From Symsagittifera roscoffensis (taxonomy: Eukaryota > Xenacoelomorpha > Acoela > Convolutidae), in assembly GCF_963678635.1 (NCBI RefSeq), contig NC_087067.1:19171018-19235017 (forward strand): a stretch of 64,000 bases of DNA. Direction: 5' to 3'. Numbering within the stretch: position 1 is the first letter of the stretch; every line of letters starts with the position of its first letter. The notes under the pieces were generated by a model. That model was not told the DNA's origin. It saw nothing but the letters and a program-made list of their open reading frames with translations, and did no database searches. A program made the translations under genes and the position numbers. Positions 45,897 to 54,890 of this stretch are shown piece after piece.

Positions 45897-46306
45897 TGAG
45901 TTAGGACCGAAGTGTATAACTCATAGAGTAATTTCGGATAGGGTACACCGTCTGCTCGTCACGCTATCTTATTTTCGGCCGGATAGATTCGTGCAACTTC
46001 TTAGTCTAATACCGATCCTAATCTTACTCTTATACTATCTGGTCTCAGGTTGTTTAACCAGTCTCTGCTAGGCTCAATAGATCTAGGGTATACTGGTTTA
46101 TTGCGGCTGCTGAAGTCTTCTTGGAGAGTCAACTAATTTCTAATTTAAATTCAAATCTCTCTGGTGCTGAAATTACAAGTAATTTCAGCACTAACAAATA
46201 AGTGGGTTGTTAGTTAGATGGATCATGATTGGTTAATATTAAATACTTTACAGTGGTAAAATATCTAATTTATCCAATCATAAAATGTAGTTTAGATCAG
46301 GTTCCA
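45897..46306 (-). repeat. 5' LTR of giant element copy 2
   Basis: 410 bases; differs from the 3' LTR (27555-27964) at about three positions. Confidence 0.95.
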
Positions 46307-46310
46307 GTGT

Positions 46311-46846
46311 GTTGTCTACTGGAATTATCAACAATAAATTTATTAAATATTTTTTAATTTTAGTTATATATCTTGTCGTTTTCTCAATTAATCTAAAATT
46401 TTGGGGTCATCCATTCTGTTTCTTGGCAGATATTTTGGCAATAGAAAACTTTGACCAGCAATTTGCATATAATTGTCCTGTAATTGCTTTTTTTGATCTA
46501 CCGTTTATAGACCAATTTTTGTTTTTCTATAAGTCTCAGTTTCTTTTCTTTTTTATAGGACCTAAATTTTTATTAGGCTAAATGTTCTTTTTCAAGAGCA
46601 GTTCACGAAATCTCTTATAATTTTTTCTCACTAGAAAAATTCAAATATCCTAGTTTATTGACTAAGTAATATACTGACGATTGAAATATTTGTCTGTTGT
46701 AATCTACTGAAAATCATGCCACTATTACCACGTTTGTTCTGGGACAAATATAAATATAGGGACTGTATAAAAAATCGTAAGCTATTGTTTTTGATTTGGG
46801 TGTTTTTCGGCAAAAAATAAACACTATATCAACCAAAAACTGTTGA
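46311..46846 (+). other. LIM gene intron 2, middle part
   Basis: Non-coding AT-rich sequence between giant element copy 2 and the MITE. A 90-codon open frame at 46309-46581 is Phe/Leu/Ile-rich with no recognisable domain and starts inside the target duplication, so I leave it out. Confidence 0.5.
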
Positions 46847-46921
46847 ATCGTCCGCAAGGGCGGATTTAGGGGGGGGGGGGGGGGCGGGGGGTCAGACGCC
46901 CCTTCCCTTAGGGATTCGACC

Positions 46922-47108
46922 TGTCTACGACATTTGAACTTTAATCTTTGCCGAACCTAATTTTACCACATTTTTGACATGATTATGCCGCCAAATTAGT
47001 AAACTGAAAGACTCAAAACTCAAAAATCAAAAGAAATCATTTAAAAGCAACAACTAAACTACGATTTGAAATTGGAATCTGAATCACCCAAAAGTATTGC
47101 CATTGTCA
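46922..47108 (+). repeat. 5' LTR of the young BEL element
   Basis: 187 bases, identical to 53164-53350. Very short for a BEL LTR. Confidence 0.95.
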
Positions 47109-50100
47109 TTGGCGCCCAACAAACAGAAACTGTTGGAACTCAAACTGCCCATGGAACTCACCTCCATCCTCAGTCAAACCTCTCATTGCAGCAGCCGAAC
47201 GCCGACTTGTCACAAAGTTCAAACCTTCAGCCGAACCACCCAGAAGCTCAACTTCAAGGAACGACAAAAGAATTGAACAATGGAACTCAACTCCAAATCG
47301 ACAACCAGCAATTGACAGCAACAGTGGGACGAAGACCGAACTCAGAAGCTCAACTTCATGAAACGTCACCACACTCCAACCCTGGAACTCAAATCCAAGT
47401 TTTCAATCAGCAGATGAACGCACCAGCAACCCAACAAAGAAATGTTTCAGAGCCAATATTTCTTCCTACAGCAACTTCAAAAGCAGCTCAGAGTCAAATG
47501 ATTGGACAGCAAACCACACACCCAATTCTTGCTCCCCAGACAGCTAGCCCCCCACATGGACTATACCAGCCTTCAAGCCTACAACAGAACCAGCCTCCAA
47601 GTCAGCAACAGAGGACACATAATCCGAATAGCGCCTTTAGACCCATCTTGACGATTGGAAATCAGAATTCAACCAATCATCCCCCCACCAACGTGTTCAG
47701 TGGACACCAAACGACAGCTAAGGGTATCACAAACATCAATGGAGTACCGATACCAGCACAACCAGCACTACTGCCAACAAACCAAGGAGATCAACGAACA
47801 GCAACAATTTGGACCTCCAGCCAGCCGACCCTGACTCACCAATGTACACAACCTGCAATGCGATCGTACCAGGAAGGATTTCTGGGAACCACGACAGCAT
47901 ACAACCCTACGAACATGCTGACATCATCAACCACAGCCTTCACTCATGCAGGCTGCAGGGGACCAACAGGAACAACTCACCAAAATATCAACCGACCTCC
48001 ACCTCATCAACATGCAGTCCATCAACATGCAGTCCATCAACATGCAGCACATCAACATGCAGCACATCAGAACCAGCCGACTTATTTCCCGATTCCTACC
48101 AACCTTGGAACAGCACCGACAGACCACAACCATCATCAGACGATCTCGAAGACATTCAGGAAATCAGTGCCCATTGTCAAACCATTCATATTCGACGGAG
48201 AACCTGAACAATGGTTAGATTGGATAGGACTGTTCAACGCAACCATCAACAGCACCGACATGACAAACTCGGAAAAGATGACACATCTGCAGAAACTTGT
48301 ATCCGGAGATGCCAAATCTCTCATCCGAGGATATGGATGCAATGGAGCAATGTATGACGCAGCCCTTCAGCGACTGGAAAACGACTTTGGTAACCCGACG
48401 AAGATAGTTACATCCTTCCTTCGACGACTCGACGCCATCAGCGGCCCCAATCTACGACATACCAGAAGCTACAAGGACCTCGCCAACTTCCTACAGACAA
48501 TGGTCGATACATTCACGACACTTGGATTCCAGCACGATCTACACTCTACGACAAATGTCCAAACAGTTTTGTCAAAACTGCCTACCCCTTGCCGACTAGA
48601 ATGGAATATATACAATCTGCAATGCAACATCAGACAACCATCACTCATCGACCTCACCAATTGGTTCAACATCTACGCCGAAGCATGCAGCGATTTGCCG
48701 AGCAACAGCAACAACAACAACACCAGAAACAGCAGCAGCAGCAACAACTACAACAGCAGCAACACTCAAGGAGCATCATCCAACGGTCACACCCACCAAC
48801 ATGGACCATCGGATCACCGCGCCAATCAGAACAACCGGAACCAGCAACGCAGCCAGCAGCAACATAAATCTGGACAAAAGGATCAACGACGAGATTTTTG
48901 CCCGGAGAAACGCAATTGCCAGTACCTTGGAAAATGCCAACACTTCATCGCAATGAACCCAAAGGACAGATTACAGCATGCCAGGGACCTACAACTATGT
49001 TTCAACTGCCTCAGCCCCCACAAGTTCGCCGACTGTCAATCAACGCAAACCTGCCGGACGGACGGATGCAGTAAGAAACACCACACACTTCTGCACAACA
49101 GCAGCACCTACAACTCGACGACACAAAGGGAGACAGCCAACCGGAACTCCAGACAACATGACGACACCACCAACTGCAGCACCAGCATAAGCAGAAGGAA
49201 ATCGACTCGCCACATTCCGACCCTGCCAATAACGATCTCTCATGGCAAACATACAGTTCATGCCTATGCAATGCTTGATTGTGGAAGCAAACTGACATTG
49301 CTTAAATCATCAATCGCCCTCCAACTCAAACCAGATCTGCAGTTAGACGACACCATCCAGCTAAACCAAGCACTGACATCATCAGACACAGCTTCTACAA
49401 AGATGACGATTGCGATTGGACCCTACAACCAGCAAAAGCAGCCATTTCAACTAAATGACATTGACGTCATAATGGATTGGAACCTTTCCCAATTCAACCC
49501 TGAACTCGTCAACTCCATCTGCCAAAGAAACGAGCCTCTTCAACATATTCGGATAGCCACACTGCCCTCGAAAAAAATCGGAATCATCATTGGATGCGAT
49601 TTCGCCGAACTCGTGACACCTTCAGAAGTAATCCATTCAAAACAAAATGTGCCTATTGGATGGAAAACGCCACTTGGATGGTCTCTCTGTGGACGAGACA
49701 ATGCAGCGACACCCAACGACATCAACACAATCAACTTCACGACAGACGATAAACTCTTTCGCCACGTAGCTGAATGGATGAAATTGGACGCCGAAGGGAT
49801 TTCAACTGACCAACGCAGCCTCTCAACAGACGACAAGGAAGCTCTCCGCATCTTGGAATCTTCAACAACTCGCTTGCCCAATGGACACTACGAAATTGGA
49901 ATGCTTTGGAAACGTGGACAACAACTGCCAAACAATAGATGGCTTGCCAAGAAGCAGCTCGACAGCCTTCTCCGACGATTGAAGAGAAACACCGAGATGG
50001 CACAGAAATATCAGGAGACCATCGACACCGACTTGCAGAAAGGTTTCATAGTCAAAGTTGATGATTCCCATGAAGACTCAACAGGAAAATGGTACCTTCC

Positions 50101-53047
50101 TCATCATCCAGTGACAAACATCAATAAACCTGGCAAGGTACGCCGAGTCCTTAATGCATCGAGCATCTACAAAGGAGTATCACTCAACAGCAACCTACTA
50201 ACTGGACCAGACCTCCTCACAAACCTTACTGGAATCGTTATGCGATTTCGCGAAGACCAAATCGCTATTTCTGCCGACATTGAATCAATGTTCATGCAGG
50301 TCTTCGTGAGCCCAGAGGACCAGCCGTATTTGCGATTTCTGTGGAAGGACAACACGGGCCAACCCACAACCTTCCAATACACCCGCCACATCTTCGGAGC
50401 TACCGACTCACCATGTGTTGCCTGCTACGCCACTCGACAATGTGCGAAGGACAATGCCGACAAATATCCAGCCTTGGAGCAAATCACAAAACGCAACATA
50501 TACATGGACGACCTATACAAAGCCTTTTCAACGCCGACGGAAGCGACACAGTTAATGAACGACCTTCAAAAGATGTTCAGCCTTGGAGGTTTCAACCTCA
50601 CAAAATGGACCTCAAACTCTCAACAATTCCTCACAACAGTTAACGAGAACCACTTGGAAAACAACGACAGCCTCACCAAGAAGGAACGACCCCTCGAAAG
50701 AGTTCTTGGAGTGAAATGGAAACCAGACACGGACGTCTTTCTTGTGGAAGCAAAGAAGTTTCACGCCATTGACAAGAAGGACTTAACGCAGCGCAAACTA
50801 TTGAAGTTTGCTTCTTCAATCTTTGACCCGCTTGGAATTACGATGCCACTGACAATTCGACTACGACAATCACTTCAACTTGCCTGGAGTAATGGACCTC
50901 AATGGGACAAACCTCTAAACATGGATCATTTAACAGACCTCAACGATTGGATAGACAAGCGAAGCCAATTCAACGACATCTGCCTGCCCCGGACTTACTT
51001 CAAACCAGAAACGAAGATACTGGAAACCCAACTCCATGTATTCAGCGACGCCTCCGAACTTGCCTTAGCATCAGTTGCTTACCTCAGAATCAGATACGAC
51101 GACGACACAACGGAACTCAAGTTCGTCATTGGAAAAGCCCGAGTAGCACCCATCAGCAGAATGACAATTCCAAATCTCGAGCTTCAAGCCGCCACTAACG
51201 GAGCTAAACTGTCTCGTTTCATCAAAGAACAACATGACATACGAATCGACAGTACGACACTATGGACAGATAGTACAACAGTTCTTCATTGGATAAACTC
51301 GCCGAATCAACGACACCGGATCTTCATTGCCAACCGCCTGAATTTCATCATGGACTCAACATCTCCACTGGACTGGAGATACGTGCCCAGCAAAGACAAC
51401 CCTGCAGACGACGGAACACGTGGTTACAAAGCATGTGACATGACTACCGATTCACGATGGATCAAAGGACCAGACTTCTTGTTAAGACCATCATCCGATT
51501 GGCCTAATCACCCGCCAACACAACCTACAGCCGATATTCATCTGACAGACAACGACCCACAACCGCCAACATCAGTAATCGACTTCAACCGATTTAGCAC
51601 TTGGACAAGAGCACTCAGAGTTACTTCATATGTTCTTCTCTTCGCAGAAAACATCAAAAGGAAGACACGCCAGAGCCTCTCACTTCAACACCTCACCTTA
51701 GGATTCGCATGGATCATTAAACACTCACAGAATCAATCATTTCCCAAGGAAATAGCATGCCTGACAAAGAAATCTGACATTCCACCCCGCAGCCCTCTAC
51801 AACCTCTTTGCCCCTTCATCGACGATCACGGATACTTACGTGCCAAAAGACGACTACAGAAAGCCCCGCTTCTACTTTGCAGCCGACATCCAGTCATTCT
51901 GAACGCAGAAAACTACCCAATACAACTCTTCATGAAGCAAACACACGAAATAAATTCCCATTGTGGAATGGAACACACCCGAAGCATTCTTCAGCAGGAC
52001 TTTTGGATCATAAGATCACGCAAGCATCTGAAGAAAACTATTCGACAATGCATACCTTGCCGACGCCTTCGACAGGAACCAGTGAAGCCTCTGATGGCAG
52101 ATCTACCCCTACAACGACTCCCTTTATCGGAAAACAGTTACCCCTTCTACTCAACAGGAATTGACTTCTTTGGACCCTTTGCCACGCGGAATAACGACGA
52201 GTACAGTAAGCGATACGTTCTCTTCTTCACCTGCCTCGTCACGCGAGCAGTTCATTCAGAAATATGCCAGCAAATTGACACAAACTCAACTCTACAAGCC
52301 ATACGCCGTTTCATCGCTAGACGCGGTAAACCCAGGATCATCTTCTCTGACAACGGAAAAGCCTTCGTTGCAGCTGACAAGGAATTACAGGAAAGCCTTT
52401 CTGAGATTCAACACAGCAACGACTTCAACAATCAATGCCAATTACTTGGAATAACCTGGAAGTTCAACCCACCTGCAGCTCCTCACTTTGGTGGATCATG
52501 GGAACGCCTCATAAAAACATTTAAGATTGCCTTCTACAAAGTCATTGGAACACGGGCACTGGACGACGAAACTCTGTCAACCTTCACGTGCGAGGTTGAA
52601 GCTATGATGAATTCTCGCCCGCTAACCCACGTCTCATCAGACCCAACCGACGACGAGCCCCTTACACCCAATCGCCTTCTACTAGGACGACCAACAAACA
52701 ATTTGCCTCCCGGATTGTTTCTCCCTCGCCACACAACGGACAAGAAAACTTGGAAACAAGCTCAAGCCTTGAGTCAACAGTTCTGGAACAGATACCTCAA
52801 AGACTACTTGCCAACCTTGACGACCCGAACGAAATGGACAAAGCAAGTGGAAAATCTTCAGCAAGGAGACCTTGTATGGATACTGGAAGACCTAACGCCT
52901 CGAGGTCTTTGGCCCCTGGGACGGGTACTTCGTACTTTCCCAGGTGCAGACGGAATCGTTCGCTCCTGCGAAATTAAAACTAGCAGGGGGATTCTACACC
53001 GACCAGCAGTCAAACTCTCGCGAGTATTGGACCACAGTAACAACTAG
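47066..53047 (+). CDS. BEL/Pao gag-pol polyprotein, intact
   Basis: One frame of 1,993 codons, open from inside the 5' LTR through the primer site. The first in-frame ATG is only at 47414, so the start is uncertain. Domains in order (approximate residues): Gln/Pro/Asn-rich lead with a His repeat QHAVHQHAAHQHAAHQ (1-370); Gag core FIFDGEPEQWLDWIGLF (375-560); CCHC knuckle CFNCLSPHKFADC (650); protease with active site AMLDCGS, D-C-G instead of D-T/S-G (735); RT with YMDDLY (1145); RNase H, HVFSDASE and LWTDSTTVLHW (1325-1470); integrase zinc-binding HEINSHCGMEH...CIPC (1630-1665), core GIDFFGP...FSDNGKAF...GGSWERL (1695-1815); C-terminal LTPNRLLLGRP. All catalytic residues except the unusual protease motif look standard. 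Confidence 0.93.
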   Translation: MKLESESPKSIAIVIGAQQTETVGTQTAHGTHLHPQSNLSLQQPNADLSQSSNLQPNHPEAQLQGTTKELNNGTQLQIDNQQLTATVGRRPNSEAQLHETSPHSNPGTQIQVFNQQMNAPATQQRNVSEPIFLPTATSKAAQSQMIGQQTTHPILAPQTASPPHGLYQPSSLQQNQPPSQQQRTHNPNSAFRPILTIGNQNSTNHPPTNVFSGHQTTAKGITNINGVPIPAQPALLPTNQGDQRTATIWTSSQPTLTHQCTQPAMRSYQEGFLGTTTAYNPTNMLTSSTTAFTHAGCRGPTGTTHQNINRPPPHQHAVHQHAVHQHAAHQHAAHQNQPTYFPIPTNLGTAPTDHNHHQTISKTFRKSVPIVKPFIFDGEPEQWLDWIGLFNATINSTDMTNSEKMTHLQKLVSGDAKSLIRGYGCNGAMYDAALQRLENDFGNPTKIVTSFLRRLDAISGPNLRHTRSYKDLANFLQTMVDTFTTLGFQHDLHSTTNVQTVLSKLPTPCRLEWNIYNLQCNIRQPSLIDLTNWFNIYAEACSDLPSNSNNNNTRNSSSSNNYNSSNTQGASSNGHTHQHGPSDHRANQNNRNQQRSQQQHKSGQKDQRRDFCPEKRNCQYLGKCQHFIAMNPKDRLQHARDLQLCFNCLSPHKFADCQSTQTCRTDGCSKKHHTLLHNSSTYNSTTQRETANRNSRQHDDTTNCSTSISRRKSTRHIPTLPITISHGKHTVHAYAMLDCGSKLTLLKSSIALQLKPDLQLDDTIQLNQALTSSDTASTKMTIAIGPYNQQKQPFQLNDIDVIMDWNLSQFNPELVNSICQRNEPLQHIRIATLPSKKIGIIIGCDFAELVTPSEVIHSKQNVPIGWKTPLGWSLCGRDNAATPNDINTINFTTDDKLFRHVAEWMKLDAEGISTDQRSLSTDDKEALRILESSTTRLPNGHYEIGMLWKRGQQLPNNRWLAKKQLDSLLRRLKRNTEMAQKYQETIDTDLQKGFIVKVDDSHEDSTGKWYLPHHPVTNINKPGKVRRVLNASSIYKGVSLNSNLLTGPDLLTNLTGIVMRFREDQIAISADIESMFMQVFVSPEDQPYLRFLWKDNTGQPTTFQYTRHIFGATDSPCVACYATRQCAKDNADKYPALEQITKRNIYMDDLYKAFSTPTEATQLMNDLQKMFSLGGFNLTKWTSNSQQFLTTVNENHLENNDSLTKKERPLERVLGVKWKPDTDVFLVEAKKFHAIDKKDLTQRKLLKFASSIFDPLGITMPLTIRLRQSLQLAWSNGPQWDKPLNMDHLTDLNDWIDKRSQFNDICLPRTYFKPETKILETQLHVFSDASELALASVAYLRIRYDDDTTELKFVIGKARVAPISRMTIPNLELQAATNGAKLSRFIKEQHDIRIDSTTLWTDSTTVLHWINSPNQRHRIFIANRLNFIMDSTSPLDWRYVPSKDNPADDGTRGYKACDMTTDSRWIKGPDFLLRPSSDWPNHPPTQPTADIHLTDNDPQPPTSVIDFNRFSTWTRALRVTSYVLLFAENIKRKTRQSLSLQHLTLGFAWIIKHSQNQSFPKEIACLTKKSDIPPRSPLQPLCPFIDDHGYLRAKRRLQKAPLLLCSRHPVILNAENYPIQLFMKQTHEINSHCGMEHTRSILQQDFWIIRSRKHLKKTIRQCIPCRRLRQEPVKPLMADLPLQRLPLSENSYPFYSTGIDFFGPFATRNNDEYSKRYVLFFTCLVTRAVHSEICQQIDTNSTLQAIRRFIARRGKPRIIFSDNGKAFVAADKELQESLSEIQHSNDFNNQCQLLGITWKFNPPAAPHFGGSWERLIKTFKIAFYKVIGTRALDDETLSTFTCEVEAMMNSRPLTHVSSDPTDDEPLTPNRLLLGRPTNNLPPGLFLPRHTTDKKTWKQAQALSQQFWNRYLKDYLPTLTTRTKWTKQVENLQQGDLVWILEDLTPRGLWPLGRVLRTFPGADGIVRSCEIKTSRGILHRPAVKLSRVLDHSNN
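47110..47126 (+). promoter_or_regulatory. Primer-binding site of the young BEL element
   Basis: TGGCGCCCAAC starts one base after the LTR and fits the 3' end of a lysine tRNA, a common retroelement primer. Confidence 0.85.
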
Positions 53048-53163
53048 ATGACCAACATGATCAACGACAGCTAACAACTAGATGACCATTACAATCAACG
53101 ACGACGTACCATCAGCTTCAACGAACAATTTTCCAATTTGCAACCTGCAAATGGGCCCGGCTA

Positions 53164-53350
53164 TGTCTACGACATTTGAACTTTAATCTTTGCCGAACCT
53201 AATTTTACCACATTTTTGACATGATTATGCCGCCAAATTAGTAAACTGAAAGACTCAAAACTCAAAAATCAAAAGAAATCATTTAAAAGCAACAACTAAA
53301 CTACGATTTGAAATTGGAATCTGAATCACCCAAAAGTATTGCCATTGTCA
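53164..53350 (+). repeat. 3' LTR of the young BEL element
   Basis: Identical to the 5' LTR; preceded by ATGGGCCCGGCTA, only weakly polypurine. Confidence 0.95.
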
Positions 53351-53798
53351 CGACCCCCTGCCGACCCAAAGGGTCCCCCCTTTGAACTATTTTCAGATAT
53401 CCAATTTTAGCAGACAGACCCTAAAATTTTTCTAAAGGCGCCTTTGGCGCCAATATATACTTACTTTAAGGGGGGAGCACGCGCCAAAACAAACGCAATT
53501 TTTTTGTAAAATTTTCCAGAAAGTGCCTAAAAACGCCTTTTTATTTATTTTTTTTAAAATCCGCCCCCCGTCGAGAAAATCCTAGATCTGCCCCTGATCG
53601 TCCGTATTTCAAATAAGTTTCAGTGTGGCCTGATCATTTTTTAACAAAAAATATATAAGACGGCAGGAAAAAATACCAAAGTTCGTTGAAATGGAGGAAC
53701 ATTTTTAACTGCATCAGAAGCAGGTTTTGCAGAGGGAGGCGGAAATTTCGAAACTTCCTCTAAGTGATTCAATCATTGAACCACCTTTTAGGAAGCAG

Positions 53799-53914
53799 GT
53801 CATTACGAACTTACGACGGTAAAATCTTCCATGCTGAGTGTTTCAAATGTGGCCGATGTGTGAAGCCCATAGCAGGGCCATACAAGAAAAACAAAAATGG
53901 AGACTACACCCACA
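53799..53914 (+). CDS. LIM-domain protein, exon 3
   Basis: Acceptor GGAAGCAG at 53798, exon beginning with the base that completes the Lys codon from exon 2 (phase 2). It encodes SLRTYDGKIFHAECFKCGRC, the His/Cys half of LIM 2, then VKPIAGPYKKNKNGDY. The last zinc pair of LIM 2 is not in this exon. I place the end at ACCCACA|GTCAGC (phase 1), but the frame stays open to 53976 and other donors are possible. Later exons were not found. Upstream AGs at 53791 and 53795 would give frames that do not join exon 2. Confidence 0.8.
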
Positions 53915-54890
53915 GTCAGCAATGCACGCCCAGTACCAAAGCATCTACAGCAGTGTCGTATTTGACTGCTGTCTAGAACAACAGATGATTTGAACAAGTT
54001 TTCGCGCTTTTATTTTTTGCTCTTAGTCTGAGCCAGATTAATATAAAAGAGAAAAAAGAGTTTAAAGAAAACTTATGATGATAACTTTTATACTTATTTA
54101 AGCTAGCAGACAAAAAATCATAAGAAAGCTACAAAGTAAAAAAAATAAGCAAAACTTCGAAAAACAAATTACAGAAGTTTCGAATTTTATCTGGATTGCT
54201 GTCCAATTTAAAGAAAATAGTCCAAAAAGCATTCAGAAACACTAATTGAGCGGCAACTAACCCAAAATGGATGTCATGAAAAGATGCAAAAAAGGTCATT
54301 GAGCCAATATATGTAAGATTGAATAGCAATCGATGCCAAATAGAGCTTTTAAGCAACAAGAAAAATAAAAAATAATCAGACTTAATAAAATTACAAATTG
54401 ACTTAAATCAAAAACAATTGCAGTTAACTTGAAATTTGCTCACAGTACAAGAAGTACCCGTGATGTGGTAACTGAGCCGACATAATTTAAGCAGACAGTT
54501 ATTAGGCCGAATTTTTTTTTATATTGAATGTTTTCCATGAAAAAAAATCAAGACCTGGCCAAACTCAAATCCAGACAGAAAATTTGGCATTTCAAGCGTA
54601 TTTCTTACCTTCAGACCAAGTTTGTCCGAAGACCCACAAAAAAATTAATTAGTTTGAAATAAGCCAAGCAAGCAATTAATGAATTTAAATGATTTAATTT
54701 ACCTGGATGAAAGATTAAGGGCAATTACTTGTTCCAAATATGGAGAAAATTGTGGTTTCAGAGGTGTTTTTTTTTGTGGAAACTCAGATAGCAAAATGAT
54801 CATTGGAATGGGTCGAATGATATTTCATATAAAAAACTGTAAGTTGTGACAAATTAATAAGCCTTAAGAGCTTTTTCTACTTGTGAAAAA
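53915..54890 (+). other. Non-coding, AT-rich, after LIM exon 3
   Basis: No supported exon. The remaining LIM exon or exons should be downstream on this strand, but no Cys-x2-Cys/His segment with splice sites stood out. Confidence 0.4.

Larger units (their letters stand above)
27555..46306 (-). mobile_element. Giant Gypsy-like LTR element, copy 2 (18.75 kb)
   Basis: Two direct 410-bp LTRs in minus orientation, flanked by GTGT on both sides (27551-27554 and 46307-46310), give a single insertion of 18,752 bases. The order on the minus strand is: LTR, primer site, ORF1, repeat-rich leader, ORF2, gag-protease-RT-RNase H-integrase, ORF4, ORF5, ORF6, envelope, ORF8, short intron, ORF9, LTR. This is about three times the length of a usual Gypsy element. 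The two LTRs differ at about 3 of 410 positions, yet at least nine coding breaks are present. It lies antisense inside intron 2 of the LIM gene. Confidence 0.93.
46922..53350 (+). mobile_element. BEL/Pao LTR retrotransposon, complete and young
   Basis: Two LTRs of 187 bases, identical by eye, with TGTCTACG...CCATTGTCA ends, flanked by the 5-bp target duplication CGACC (46917-46921 and 53351-53355). One uninterrupted gag-pol frame lies between. Total 6,429 bases. It is inserted in a MITE inside intron 2 of the LIM gene, in the same orientation as the gene. Identical LTRs and an intact frame indicate a very recent insertion. Its coding composition is far less AT-rich than its surroundings. Confidence 0.95.
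46855..53596. mobile_element. hAT-type MITE split by the BEL element
   Basis: Left end CAAGGGCGGATTTAGG and right end (inverted) CAGGGGCAGATCTAGG form terminal inverted repeats of the common CAGGGGCGGAT hAT type. The 8-bp target duplication ATCGTCCG is at 46847-46854 and 53597-53604. Without the BEL insertion the MITE would be about 310 bases, G-rich near both ends (the long G run at 46868-46883) with no coding capacity. A related copy lies at 58976-59410. Confidence 0.85.

Noticed and set aside
46309..46581. 90-codon Phe/Leu-rich plus-strand ORF beside the giant element LTR
   Set aside because: The composition is typical of AT-rich non-coding DNA, and it starts within the target duplication of the insertion.
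47927..48136. Met/Cys/Leu repeat ORF on the minus strand (MCCMLMCCMLM-type)
   Set aside because: It is the reverse reading of the His-Gln repeat in the BEL Gag lead region.
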